A stretch of DNA of 64,000 nt from Candidatus Ligilactobacillus avistercoris. GTDB lineage: Bacteria > Bacillota > Bacilli > Lactobacillales > Lactobacillaceae. The DNA lies in NCBI GenBank assembly GCA_019119415.1, contig DWXB01000011.1:54282-118281 (forward strand), in the 5' to 3' direction. Made by a program: the position numbers and the translations under genes. Position 1 is the stretch's first letter, and each line of letters begins with the position of its first letter. A model generated the notes under the pieces. That model ran no database searches. It worked only from the letters and a program-made list of their open reading frames with translations, and was not told the DNA's origin. This document shows, piece by piece, positions 43,076 through 51,974 of this stretch.

Positions 43076-44122
43076 ATGGATTTAACAACACAACTGGAGC
43101 AACTGCGGGATGAAGGACTCGGCGCAGTGCAAGAAGCAACTGAACTTAAACAGTTAAATGAAATCCGGGTTCATTTTCTTGGAAAAAAGGGTCCGATTAC
43201 AGCGGTTTTACGGGGAATGAAGGAAATTGATCCGGCAGAACGGCCGCAGGTGGGGAAGTTTGCTAACGAGGTGCGCGATGCACTCCAGCAGGCAATTGCG
43301 GCTAAGCAGGATGAACTGGAAACGGCGCAGATGGCGGCCAAGCTTGAAAAGGAAACCCTGGACGTAACTCTGCCCGGAACACCTGTTAAAACCGGAACGC
43401 CTCATGTTTTGCAACAGATTATTGACGAAATCGAGGAACTTTTCCTGGGGATGGGTTACCAGGTAGTTAATGGCCCTGAAGTTGAAGAGGAACACTATAA
43501 CTTTGAAATGATGAACCTGCCGAAGGATCACCCGGCGCGGGATATGCAGGATACGTTCTACATCACAAAGGATATTTTGATGCGGACACAAACGTCTCCG
43601 GTTCAAGCGCGGACTTTGGAAAAACATGACTTTAGTCAGGGACCGCTTAAGATGATTTCTCCCGGGAAGGTTTACCGACGGGACACGGATGATGCAACCC
43701 ATTCACACCAGTTCCATCAAATTGAGGGGCTTGTGGTTGACCGGCACATTACCATGGCTGACCTGAAAGGGACCCTCCAACTGTTGGCCCGGAAGATGTT
43801 TGGGGCTGACCGGAACATTCGGATGCGGCCAAGCTACTTCCCGTTTACCGAGCCGTCAGCAGAAGTTGATGTCTCGTGTTTTAAGTGTAACGGTCAGGGG
43901 TGTGCTGTTTGCAAGCAAACCGGCTGGATTGAAGTGTTAGGCGCTGGAATGGTTCACCCAAACGTTCTGTCAATGGCAGGCGTTGATCCGGAAGAGTACG
44001 GGGGCTTTGCCTTTGGGTTAGGCCCGGATCGGTTTGCAATGTTGAAGTACGGGGTGGATGACATCCGGAACTTCTACCTGAATGATGAGCGTTTCTTAAA
44101 GCAGTTTGCACGGAAGGGATAA
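43076..44122 (+). CDS. pheS: Phenylalanyl-tRNA synthetase alpha subunit
   Basis: PheS (348 residues) carries the class II catalytic site of the alpha2beta2 enzyme. The ATG at 43076 ([20 protein letters not shown]) follows AAAGGGG; the in-frame upstream start at 42986 lies within the T-box and terminator. An N-terminal coiled coil (1-90) precedes the core, which holds motif 2 ([24 protein letters not shown]), [12 protein letters not shown] and motif 3 ([17 protein letters not shown]). [17 protein letters not shown] carries four cysteines, a zinc-ribbon-like insertion common in Firmicutes. pheT starts after four bases. Confidence 0.97.
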   Translation: MDLTTQLEQLRDEGLGAVQEATELKQLNEIRVHFLGKKGPITAVLRGMKEIDPAERPQVGKFANEVRDALQQAIAAKQDELETAQMAAKLEKETLDVTLPGTPVKTGTPHVLQQIIDEIEELFLGMGYQVVNGPEVEEEHYNFEMMNLPKDHPARDMQDTFYITKDILMRTQTSPVQARTLEKHDFSQGPLKMISPGKVYRRDTDDATHSHQFHQIEGLVVDRHITMADLKGTLQLLARKMFGADRNIRMRPSYFPFTEPSAEVDVSCFKCNGQGCAVCKQTGWIEVLGAGMVHPNVLSMAGVDPEEYGGFAFGLGPDRFAMLKYGVDDIRNFYLNDERFLKQFARKG

Positions 44123-44126
44123 ACAG

Positions 44127-46538
44127 ATGAAAGTTTCAACGAAGTGGTTAAACGAATACGTGAATGTTGCTGATCTTAAGCCGGAAGAGTTGGCGGAAAA
44201 GATTGAGCGGACGGCCGTTGAAGTTGACGGAACTAGTCGGCAGGAAACAGGTTTAAAGAAGATTGTGGTCGGGCACACCCTTAAGGTTGAGCAGCACCCG
44301 AATGCAGATCATCTGCATGTTTGTCAGGTTGACGTTGGCGAAGATGAACCGTACCAGATTGTTTGCGGTGCGCCTAACATTGCTGCGGACCAAAAGGTCA
44401 TTGTTGCGCTCCCTAATTCACGGATTGCGGGCAATGAGAAGATTAAGAAGGGGAAAATGCGGGGCATCGTTTCAATGGGGATGATTTGTGCCCTGCAAGA
44501 GATTGGTTTTCCGGAAGCTGTTGTGCCGCAGGAATACGTGAATGGGATTTATGTGTTACCGGACGATGCTGTCCCAGGAGACCCCGTTTTTAAGTACCTG
44601 GGAATGGACGAAGATATCATTGACGTTGACATTACGCCAAACCGGGCGGATATGCTGAGCATGCGGGGCGTTGCTCGGGAAGTGGGCGCGATGTACGATC
44701 GGCCGGTTAACTTGCCGGAGATTAGCGTTAAGGAAGATGACGGTGTTAAGGTCGATTCGTTACTGAGTGTTGCTGCTGACGAGCAGGTGGCCCCAACGTA
44801 TCTGACCCGCGTTATTCGGAACGTCCGCGTGGCCCCGAGTCCGCTGTGGTTGCAGATTCGGTTGTGGAATGCGGGAATTCGGCCAGTGAATAACGTTGTC
44901 GATGCGACTAACTACGCTCTGTTGGAGTATGGGCAACCGCTCCATGCCTTTGATTACAATGAAATTGCTGGGAAGCAGTTGACGGTACGGCAGGCGCAGG
45001 AGGGTGAAAGTCTGACAACGCTTGACGGAACGGAACGGAAACTGAAGACCGGCGACGTGGTTGTTGCGGACGCTAACGAAGTGGTTGCGTTAGCAGGGAT
45101 CATGGGTGGTGCCCGGACGGCAGTTACGAATGATACCGCAGACGTTGTTCTTGAAGCGGCGGTCTTTAACCCAACGGCAATTCGGAAAACATCCCGGCGG
45201 GAGAACCTCCATACTGAAGCAGCAATGCGGTTTGAACGGGGAATTAATCAGGCTGCAGTGGTTGCGGCCCTTGATGCGGCGGCTCAGCTAATTATGACGA
45301 ACGCTAACGGGCAAGTTGCCCAGGGAATTTTGGAGGCTACCCGGCACACCGCCACCGATGTGACCGTGACGGTGTCACTGCAGCGCATTAATGATGTACT
45401 GGGAACCAAACTAACAGCAACTGAAGTGACTGCAATATTCAAACGGCTAGGGTTTACCGTCACGGAAAAGGCGGGCACGTTTACCGTAAACATCCCGCCG
45501 TTCCGGTGGGATATTAGTCTTCCGGCCGACCTAATCGAAGAGGTTGCACGGATTTATGGCTACGATAACCTGCCAGCAACGCTTCCGGTTGGGGCGACAA
45601 CTCCGGGAGCTCGTACTCCTAAGCAACGGTTTATTCGTTCAATTCGACAGGCGTTGCAGGAGGCCGGATTGGACCAGGCAATTTCGTATGGGTTGACAAC
45701 TGCAACGAAGGCACAACGGTTTATGTTTGCGTCGGCCACGGCCACTGAATTAGCCTTCCCGATGAGTTCTGACCGGACGACAGCGCGGATGAACCTGCTG
45801 AGCGGGTTGTTAGACGATGCAGCGTACAACGTCCACCGGAAGGTTCAGGATGTAGCCTTATACGAACAGGGGCGGGTGTTCCTTGGTGATGGCGAACATG
45901 TTCGTCCGCAGGAAGTGGAACACGTTGCTGGAGTATTAACGGGCTTATTCCGTCAGCCAGGATGGAACCAACCCAAACAACCAGTTGATTTTTACGTTGT
46001 AAAGGGGATTGTTGAACACCTTCTTCGTCAACTAGGAATTAGCGGAGAACGGTATGTTTCGGTTAGTTCCCATGCTGAAATGCATCCGGGCCGGACTGCA
46101 GACGTATACGTTGGTGAGACGTTCGTTGGCTTTGTGGGTGAGGTTTATCCAGACATCGCTAAGGAAAACCACCTTAAACGCACGTACGTCTTTGAACTTG
46201 ATGTAGACGCACTTTTCCACCTTCCAAAGGATGAGCAGCAGTATACCGCCGTTTCAAAGTTCCCAGAAGTGACGCGGGACATTGCGTTAGCCGTTCGGAC
46301 AGACGTAACAAATGAGCAGCTTACGCAGTGCATCGTTAAAAACGGCGGTGCGCACCTTACAGACGTGCGGCTCTTTGATGTTTACCAGGGTGATAAGATG
46401 GCGCCAGGCATGAAGTCGCTAGCATACACACTGGTTTACCGGGACCCAACGAAGACGCTGGTTGATGAAGATGTTAACCGGTCGTTTAATAAGATTGTCC
46501 GGAAACTGCAGGATGAATTTGACGTTGAGGTGCGGTAG
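44127..46538 (+). CDS. pheT: Phenylalanyl-tRNA synthetase beta subunit
   Basis: PheT (803 residues) supplies editing and tRNA-binding domains. The ATG at 44127 (KVSTKWLNEYVNVADLK) gives the canonical start, preferred to an upstream in-frame ATG inside pheS. Domains in order are an EMAP-II-like OB fold (KIVVGHTLKVEQHPNADHLHVCQV), B3/B4 editing domain (PTYLTRVIRNV ... NVVDATNYALLEYGQPLHAFD), B5, a class II-like core, and the C-terminal FDX-ACB anticodon-binding domain (SKFPEVTRDIALAVRTDV). It is cotranscribed with pheS and ended by the hairpin at 46564. The gene is intact. Confidence 0.97.
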   Translation: MKVSTKWLNEYVNVADLKPEELAEKIERTAVEVDGTSRQETGLKKIVVGHTLKVEQHPNADHLHVCQVDVGEDEPYQIVCGAPNIAADQKVIVALPNSRIAGNEKIKKGKMRGIVSMGMICALQEIGFPEAVVPQEYVNGIYVLPDDAVPGDPVFKYLGMDEDIIDVDITPNRADMLSMRGVAREVGAMYDRPVNLPEISVKEDDGVKVDSLLSVAADEQVAPTYLTRVIRNVRVAPSPLWLQIRLWNAGIRPVNNVVDATNYALLEYGQPLHAFDYNEIAGKQLTVRQAQEGESLTTLDGTERKLKTGDVVVADANEVVALAGIMGGARTAVTNDTADVVLEAAVFNPTAIRKTSRRENLHTEAAMRFERGINQAAVVAALDAAAQLIMTNANGQVAQGILEATRHTATDVTVTVSLQRINDVLGTKLTATEVTAIFKRLGFTVTEKAGTFTVNIPPFRWDISLPADLIEEVARIYGYDNLPATLPVGATTPGARTPKQRFIRSIRQALQEAGLDQAISYGLTTATKAQRFMFASATATELAFPMSSDRTTARMNLLSGLLDDAAYNVHRKVQDVALYEQGRVFLGDGEHVRPQEVEHVAGVLTGLFRQPGWNQPKQPVDFYVVKGIVEHLLRQLGISGERYVSVSSHAEMHPGRTADVYVGETFVGFVGEVYPDIAKENHLKRTYVFELDVDALFHLPKDEQQYTAVSKFPEVTRDIALAVRTDVTNEQLTQCIVKNGGAHLTDVRLFDVYQGDKMAPGMKSLAYTLVYRDPTKTLVDEDVNRSFNKIVRKLQDEFDVEVR

Positions 46539-46563
46539 GACTAAGTTAAAGAATGAATGAACT

Positions 46564-46593
46564 AAAGGTCGTAGCGGTGGCTATGACCTTTTT
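46564..46593 (+). terminator. Terminator after pheST
   Basis: AAAGGTCGTAG / CTATGACCTTT hairpin (one G-T pair) with a T5 run. Confidence 0.85.
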
Positions 46594-46620
46594 GGTGTAT
46601 GAACTACGGGAGGAATGGTT

Positions 46621-47514
46621 ATGAAAGGACGGAAGTGGCCGTGGGTTCTCCTGGGAATCATGTCAACGACGTGTTGGGGAATTTCTGGGATTTTTGCTAA
46701 GATGTTGTTTGCGATTAGTCCGCGGGTTTCACCGATGATTGTGACCCAGGTGCGCATGATTATCGGGGGAATCGCCATTTTGCTAGTTGGTTGGTTAGCG
46801 GGCCGCCATCCGCTAAGAATTTGGCGACGGTGGCATGATGCCGGTACAATCATCAGTTACGGGATTTTAGGGTTGATTCCCGTTCAATTGTTTTACTTTA
46901 TGGCAGTGAAGGCCGGGAACGCCTCGATTGCGACAATTCTTCAGTTTATCGGCCCGTTTTTCATCATGTTATACATGGCGGTACGGCACCACGAGATTCC
47001 GTCCCGCTTGGAGGTAATTAGTGCGGTTGCTGCTTTTATTGGAGTGGTGGTCGTGGCAACCAACGGGCGGTTTACGCAGCTGGCAATCACACCGTTAGTC
47101 TTGATTTACGGGCTCATTTCAGCTGTGGGAGTCGCAACGAACACGTTGATTCCGCGGTCGTTGTTAAAGAACTTTTCATCCATGGAAATTACGGGGTGGG
47201 GGCTGGTGATTGCAGGGATTGGCCTTGAAGTTGTCTCACCAACCCGAATAACGTTTACGTTAATTCCGCGGGTATTAGTAATGTTTTTGATGATTATCAT
47301 TATTGGAACTGTGATTCCGTTTATTACCTTTACAACCGTGTTAAAATACATTTCTCCTACGGTTGCTAGCATGTTGGATGCCTTCGAGCCTCTTACTGCA
47401 ACAGTGGGTTCGGTGCTTGTTTTGGGCTTGCATTTAAGCTTAGCAACAATCATCGGCTCACTTGTGATCATCATTGCCGTAATTGGGCTAAATTATCAGC
47501 CAAACGAGGAGTGA
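46621..47514 (+). CDS. EamA/DMT family transporter
   Basis: A 297-residue protein with ten predicted membrane helices arranged as two EamA repeats (WVLLGIMSTTCWGISGIFAK ... ISAVAAFIGVVVVATNG; TPLVLIYGLISAVGVATNTL ... IIGSLVIIIAVIGLNYQ). Members of the drug/metabolite transporter superfamily export amino acids, metabolites or drugs, and the substrate here is unknown. GGGAGG lies seven bases before the ATG at 46621; an ATG two codons earlier is too close to it. The neighbours (pheST and pbp1A) give no hint of function. A nested palindromic terminator follows. Confidence 0.85.
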   Translation: MKGRKWPWVLLGIMSTTCWGISGIFAKMLFAISPRVSPMIVTQVRMIIGGIAILLVGWLAGRHPLRIWRRWHDAGTIISYGILGLIPVQLFYFMAVKAGNASIATILQFIGPFFIMLYMAVRHHEIPSRLEVISAVAAFIGVVVVATNGRFTQLAITPLVLIYGLISAVGVATNTLIPRSLLKNFSSMEITGWGLVIAGIGLEVVSPTRITFTLIPRVLVMFLMIIIIGTVIPFITFTTVLKYISPTVASMLDAFEPLTATVGSVLVLGLHLSLATIIGSLVIIIAVIGLNYQPNEE

Positions 47515-47522
47515 TCTTACAG

Positions 47523-47582
47523 TCATTAGGGTAAAGAACGCCCCCACGCATCGTACGTGGGGGCGTTAATTAACCCTAATGA
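47523..47582. terminator. Nested palindromic terminator between convergent genes
   Basis: The inner stem AACGCCCCCACG / CGTGGGGGCGTT (47537-47548, 47556-47567) is framed by outer arms TCATTAGGGT (47523-47532) and ACCCTAATGA (47573-47582). It serves both the EamA gene and pbp1A, whose TAG stop lies in the outer arm. Confidence 0.85.
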
Positions 47583-49789
47583 TTGGAATCATTTTGGGGC
47601 GAATTATCTCCTTGATTTTGATTGTTGTTATTAACCTGTGAAACGGCAGAACTATTCCCATCTGAATTTGAATGGCTCATGTCGAAGTTAAAACTCATGC
47701 TGAACGAGTGGCCGTTGTCGTGGCCGCTATGTGAGAACGCCCCGGATGAATTACCCGCAAAAATATCAGGATCAGGATAATCAATCCAGTAGAGCTGTTT
47801 AACGCCATTCAGCGTTTTGACCCCTACGCTTGATGGCCGAACCCAGTCGGTGTTAGGGGCTAACTCAGCAAGGTATTCCATTTCATTTTTAAAGATAATG
47901 TGAGAAAGTTGAGCTTCACTGGTTGTCATGTAATTTCCTGCTTTCATCGGGTGGTCGTAGCCTACCCAAACAGAGATTGAATAGTTTTTAGTGTAGCCGT
48001 TCATCCATCCGTCCATACATGATTTAGCAGGCACCTTATTAGCTACGCTGTCCGGATAGTTAGTTTCGCCGTCTTTTCCTGCAACGAAGAGCCCAGGAAT
48101 ATTAGCAGCAACTGCCGTTCCTTTTCCTTTAAATACGCCTTTTAATATGTCGGTAATCATATAAGCGGTTCCTGGTTTCATTACCCGTTGCCCAGTAGCA
48201 TCAAACGTTTTAACGTCACCGTCAGCACATTTTATCTTACTAATAAACTGTGGCTTGTAGTAGGTGCCACCGTTTGCAAAGGCGGAGTAGGCTGCTGCAT
48301 TTTGTAAAGTAGACGATGGAATCCCAATCCCATAACTATATTTATTAATCTTAGAGCTATTGAATCCTAGATTACCCAAAAAATCTTGGGCTTTGCTTAG
48401 TCCGACAGCTGATAAGGTTCGAATAGCGGGGATATTCCGTGATTGTACGAGAGCACTTCGGAGCGTCATCTTCCCCGGGTACTTGTGGTCCCAGTCATAT
48501 AATGACGTATTTGTTCCCGGATATTTATATGGAGTATCTTCCAATGGATGGTAGGTTGCCCAGTGAAGGTATTGAATGGCCGGCCCGTAATCCATTAGGG
48601 GTTTAGCACACGAACCATTGGCCCGGTTAGTTTGAACCGCACGGTTTAAGCCAAACGGTGTACTATCCTTGCGCCCTCCAATCATAGCAACGACTTTTCC
48701 GTTTCGGGGGTTAATAATGGTAGAAGCCATTTGTAACCTGTTATTAGGAAAAGCAACGTATTCATCAGTGTTGGCGATGACGTAGAGCCGTTTTTGAACA
48801 TTCCAGTTCAAGTTCGTATAAATTTTAAGATTACCTTTATCCGGATCATAGCCTTGCTTTTTAGCTTCTTGCAGAACCTGTTGGATGTAGGCGTCCGCTA
48901 CCAGCTCTCGCTTAGAGTTTTCGTCGTTTTGGGCTGCATGGTTCGTAACAAGCCCGGCGGTAATACTTTGTTGTTTTGCTGCGGCCGCTTGGGCAGAAGA
49001 AATCTTATTATTTTGAACCATTGCGTCCAAAACAAGGTTCCGCCGTTGGGTTGCCAGCTTAGGGTTAATTAACGGGTCATAGGAGGACGGAGCATTAGGA
49101 ATTCCCGCGATTGTCGCGGTCTGAGCTAGGTTCAGGTCCTTAAGGGGTTTTCCGTAGTAGTAATGCGCTGCCGTCTGCATCCCGTAACAGTTAGACCCCA
49201 TGTAAACCTTGTTCACATAGAACGTCATAATTTGGTCCTTACTGTAACGTTTATCAAGCTGAACGGCCATCCATGCTTCCTGTGCTTTCCGTTTGAGTGT
49301 CCGATCAGCGTTACTGGTTGAGAAGTACGAGAGCTTGATTAATTGCTGGTCAAGTGTACTTCCTCCCTGAATGGCATTCGGGTGAAAGATGTTAGAAAAC
49401 GCTGCGGAAACGATCCGGAGAGGGTCTACTCCCTTTTGCTTGTAAAAACCGCGGTCCTCGATCGAAACAATCGCGTCCTTCAGTTGTTGCGGAATTTGGT
49501 TCTGCTTAGCGACCTGCCGGTTTTCGCTCCCTAACGTGTAAATTTTTTTTCCGTTACTTGCGTAAATTGTCGTCATTTCTGGACTTGCCAGCCGAGAAGT
49601 TGATAATTTCGGGGCGGTGCTAGCATACGTAACAAAAAGGAGACCGCCAGCAACAATTAGGAAAGCCAGAATACCAAGCGTCCAGCCTAAAAAGCGGTGA
49701 AACTTCCGGTGGGGATGATTTCGCCGTTCCGCTTGCTCACGGGCCTGACGCCGAGCCGTCCTCGAATAATGTGAATCTTGTTCAGTCAT
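47576..49789 (-). CDS. pbp1A: Class A penicillin-binding protein (PBP1A)
   Basis: A 737-residue bifunctional glycosyltransferase-transpeptidase. A basic cytoplasmic tail (1-33) and one membrane helix (FLGWTLGILAFLIVAGGLLFV) precede the GT51 domain with catalytic E111 (SIEDRGFYKQKGVDP) and GGSTLDQQLIKL. The transpeptidase has S393-C-A-K396 and S450-R-N452, but the KTG box reads K572-D-G574 (VAGKDGETNYPD) instead of KTGTT. The C-terminus is a Ser/Asn/His/Gln-rich low-complexity tail. Two starts are possible: an ATG at 49801, one base from AAGGAG, or the chosen ATG at 49789, 13 bases from it. It follows recU in the usual recU-pbp1A order. Whether the altered box lowers activity or beta-lactam affinity is inference. 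Confidence 0.92.
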   Translation of the reverse strand: MTEQDSHYSRTARRQAREQAERRNHPHRKFHRFLGWTLGILAFLIVAGGLLFVTYASTAPKLSTSRLASPEMTTIYASNGKKIYTLGSENRQVAKQNQIPQQLKDAIVSIEDRGFYKQKGVDPLRIVSAAFSNIFHPNAIQGGSTLDQQLIKLSYFSTSNADRTLKRKAQEAWMAVQLDKRYSKDQIMTFYVNKVYMGSNCYGMQTAAHYYYGKPLKDLNLAQTATIAGIPNAPSSYDPLINPKLATQRRNLVLDAMVQNNKISSAQAAAAKQQSITAGLVTNHAAQNDENSKRELVADAYIQQVLQEAKKQGYDPDKGNLKIYTNLNWNVQKRLYVIANTDEYVAFPNNRLQMASTIINPRNGKVVAMIGGRKDSTPFGLNRAVQTNRANGSCAKPLMDYGPAIQYLHWATYHPLEDTPYKYPGTNTSLYDWDHKYPGKMTLRSALVQSRNIPAIRTLSAVGLSKAQDFLGNLGFNSSKINKYSYGIGIPSSTLQNAAAYSAFANGGTYYKPQFISKIKCADGDVKTFDATGQRVMKPGTAYMITDILKGVFKGKGTAVAANIPGLFVAGKDGETNYPDSVANKVPAKSCMDGWMNGYTKNYSISVWVGYDHPMKAGNYMTTSEAQLSHIIFKNEMEYLAELAPNTDWVRPSSVGVKTLNGVKQLYWIDYPDPDIFAGNSSGAFSHSGHDNGHSFSMSFNFDMSHSNSDGNSSAVSQVNNNNQNQGDNSPQNDSNH

Positions 49790-49823
49790 GTTAGGTACCA
49801 TACTCCTTCGTTTATTTTCTGTG

Positions 49824-50426
49824 TTACCCGATTAGTTGATTAACAGCGTCGAGATACGGGATGCGGGGATTTAAACCGTATTGCAGGCTAATTCCCTCGG
49901 CGGCAATTACCTCACGGGGAATCGACTTACGTCCCGTTGCACTTGTCTGCTGGTCCCAATAGCGAAACAGCGTTGCTGCAGGCATTAAGTAGAGTTCATC
50001 TAAAACGGTAAAGCGAACAATTGTAAAGCAAATGCCGTTTTGTGCCACACAGGCCTTCAGGTGATCAACCTGGTGTGCGTGAAAATTACTTAACGGGAAG
50101 GCAGTTTTGTTCCGGGTTTCCTTTGCCTCAAAGTCGAGGTAGTGTCCCTGATAAACACCGTTATAGTCGGTTGTCGAGGGCTGTTTAAAGTAGGCTTCCC
50201 GGATAACAGCTGCGCTTCGCTTGGGATAATCAACATTCACAATTTGAATTGGAATGGGTTTTTTATGAATAACAGCAATCCCGTTGATACGGTAATACTT
50301 ATTAGTCTCGTTAATTTCCTGTTCAAGTGACATTCCCCGGTTACCATACTGAACCGAAGTACGCTTAGAACGTGATAATGGGGTTGATTGCTGGAATGGC
50401 CGCCCGTCAGGGTACTTCAACGCCAT
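49824..50426 (-). CDS. recU: Holliday junction resolvase RecU
   Basis: RecU (200 residues) cleaves Holliday junctions during recombination and chromosome segregation in Firmicutes. An N-terminal flexible arm ([21 protein letters not shown], one residue per side trimmed in the quoted block) leads to the core [17 protein letters not shown]. The metal-binding set is in [20 protein letters not shown] (Asp, Glu-x-Lys) and [11 protein letters not shown] follows. It is transcribed divergently from the YpsA-like gene from a good promoter and is followed by pbp1A, the conserved gene pair. The start at 50426 follows AAGGTGATGTATC. The gene is intact. Confidence 0.95.
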   Translation of the reverse strand: MALKYPDGRPFQQSTPLSRSKRTSVQYGNRGMSLEQEINETNKYYRINGIAVIHKKPIPIQIVNVDYPKRSAAVIREAYFKQPSTTDYNGVYQGHYLDFEAKETRNKTAFPLSNFHAHQVDHLKACVAQNGICFTIVRFTVLDELYLMPAATLFRYWDQQTSATGRKSIPREVIAAEGISLQYGLNPRIPYLDAVNQLIG

Positions 50427-50451
50427 GATACATCACCTTCTTATCCCGTTC

Positions 50452-50480
50452 ATTATAGCAAGGACGCCAGGGGGAATCAA
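50452..50480 (-). promoter_or_regulatory. recU-pbp1A promoter
   Basis: On the minus strand TTGATT (50480-50475), a 17-base spacer and TATAAT (50457-50452) stand 26 bases before the recU start. Confidence 0.8.
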
Positions 50481-50547
50481 AAGGAAGTGGTCTTCGCTGG
50501 GGGAATGCGGTAGGATAAAGGTACGATTATGTCGAGGGAGGAACACC

Positions 50548-51111
50548 ATGCGGCTGTGGGTAACGGGTTACCGGAGCTATGAGTTTCCAATTTTTAATAA
50601 CGATGATCCCCGGGTAGCGGTGATCCGTTTCGCGCTAAAACGAGCATTTATTAACGCCTTTGATGATGGCTTGGAATGGGTGATTACCGGGGGACAGCTC
50701 GGGGTCGAACAGTGGGCAGCAATGACGGCGGTTGCTTTACGGGACGAATATCCTGAACTGCACGTTTCAATGATGTTTCCGTACGCGGAGTTTTCCCACC
50801 GGTGGAAAGAGGATAAACAGGTCCAGTTGGCGACCCTGCAACAGCAGGTTGACTTTCACGCAAACGTCAGCGATCAACCTTATCAGTCGCCAGCGCAATT
50901 ACGGGATTATCAGCGTTTTATGTTATCGCATACGGATGCCGCTTTGTTGGTGTATGACCAGGAGTATCCGGGAAAACCGAAATACGATTACGCGGCGATT
51001 GAACGGTGGCAACAGCAGCATGATTACCCGTGTACGTTAATTGATATGGACCAGTTGCAGGGTGCCGCGACCGAGTATGCAGCGGCGAAGAATGATTTGC
51101 AATCATGGTGA
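50548..51111 (+). CDS. YpsA-like SLOG-superfamily protein (DUF1273)
   Basis: A 187-residue protein of the DUF1273/YpsA family, a SLOG-superfamily Rossmann-like fold. It starts RLWVTGYRSYEFPIF at the ATG at 50548 behind GAGGGAGG; longer in-frame starts cross the intergenic region. Conserved blocks are VITGGQLGVEQWAAMTA and FPYAEFSHRWKEDKQVQL, plus DAALLVYDQEYPGKPKY. In Bacillus and Staphylococcus YpsA is linked to cell division and works near GpsB, and gpsB is the next gene here. The ligand is thought to be a nucleotide; this is family knowledge, not visible in the sequence. Confidence 0.9.
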   Translation: MRLWVTGYRSYEFPIFNNDDPRVAVIRFALKRAFINAFDDGLEWVITGGQLGVEQWAAMTAVALRDEYPELHVSMMFPYAEFSHRWKEDKQVQLATLQQQVDFHANVSDQPYQSPAQLRDYQRFMLSHTDAALLVYDQEYPGKPKYDYAAIERWQQQHDYPCTLIDMDQLQGAATEYAAAKNDLQSW

Positions 51112-51125
51112 CTTGTAGCTATAAT
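51097..51125 (+). promoter_or_regulatory. gpsB promoter
   Basis: TTGCAA (51097-51102), 17-base spacer, TATAAT (51120-51125). The -35 lies inside the last codons of the YpsA-like gene. Confidence 0.75.
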
Positions 51126-51163
51126 GTAGGTATTAATTGAGTTTACAATGGAGTGTTAGACGA

Positions 51164-51499
51164 ATGAACGATATTAAGCTTACGCCGAAGGAAATTGTTG
51201 ATAAGCACTTCAAGCCTAAAATGCGGGGATATGATCCGGAAGACGTCGATGAGTTTTTGGATCAAGTGATTCAGGACTATGAGAAGTTTAATAAAGTTAC
51301 CCGGCAACTTGAAGAGGAGAACGACCGCTTAAAGAAGAAGGTTGATGATCTCACAAAGCAGGTTGCGGTTGGTCAGTCAGGACAAACTGTTCGGCCATCA
51401 GCTGGGGCTGCTAACATGGATATTCTCAAGCGTCTTTCAAACCTTGAGCGGCGGGTGTTTGGCTCCCAGATGAATGATTCTCAAGGGAACCACTTCTAA
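51164..51499 (+). CDS. gpsB: Cell-division protein GpsB
   Basis: GpsB (111 residues) is a DivIVA-like adaptor that moves between the side wall and septum and docks penicillin-binding proteins. The N-terminal lipid- and PBP-binding domain is clear: [20 protein letters not shown] followed by [18 protein letters not shown] coiled coil (about 35-65), a linker and a C-terminal helix ([15 protein letters not shown]) complete it. The ATG at 51164 gives a start at the usual position; a longer in-frame start is rejected. PBP1A, its known partner class, is encoded 1.4 kb away. The RNase P RNA gene follows. Confidence 0.94.
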   Translation: MNDIKLTPKEIVDKHFKPKMRGYDPEDVDEFLDQVIQDYEKFNKVTRQLEEENDRLKKKVDDLTKQVAVGQSGQTVRPSAGAANMDILKRLSNLERRVFGSQMNDSQGNHF

Positions 51500-51519
51500 A
51501 TTTAATTAGTGTTAACTCT

Positions 51520-51909
51520 GATGTAGGTTTCTGGTAATCGCGGTCTACCTTGAGTAGGCTGAGGAAAGTCCAAGCTTGCACGGGCTGCGATGCCCGTAGT
51601 GATCGTACTCGCTGAAAAAATAAGGCGGGGCACCTTAACGGTGACGGCAAACGAAAGGGCTACGGCCTTTGGCTATGCCTGAGTAGTTTTGAAAGTGCCA
51701 CAGAGACGAGGACCGTTGGAAACAGCGGTTGTGGAACGCGGTAAACCCTGCGAGCAGGTAACCCAAATTTTGGTAGGGGCGCTTCATGACGGAAATGAAC
51801 TAATCATGGGGGCGAACTGATTAACAGTTCGGAGATAGATGATTACCACCGATTTCAGTTTCCTGAGACTGGATGACGTACGGAACGTGGCTTATAGAGG
51901 CCTACATCT
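51520..51909 (+). ncRNA. rnpB: RNase P RNA (class B)
   Basis: About 390 bases with the conserved parts of Bacillus-type RNase P RNA. The closing helix pairs GATGTAGG (from 51520) with CCTACATC (51901-51908). GAGGAAAGTCC (51561-51571) is the 5' half of the universal core, and ACAGAGACGAGG and GAACGCGGTAAACCC follow centrally. A late AGATAGATGATTACC block completes the P4-type conserved regions near the 3' end. It lies between gpsB and a THUMP methyltransferase, the normal location in Firmicutes. The ends are set by the terminal helix and may be off by a few bases. Confidence 0.95.
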
Positions 51910-51916
51910 TCAGGAG

Positions 51917-51943
51917 GGCTGTGACTGTTGTCACGGCCTTTTT
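51917..51943 (+). terminator. Terminator of rnpB
   Basis: GGCTGTGAC-TGTT-GTCACGGCC followed by TTTTT. Confidence 0.9.
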
Positions 51944-51974
51944 ATTATAGTCAATAAAAATGGAGGAATTACGG

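Noticed and set aside
51426..51650. Minus-strand frame across the start of rnpB
   Set aside because: Overlaps a structured RNA gene and gpsB; no coding evidence.
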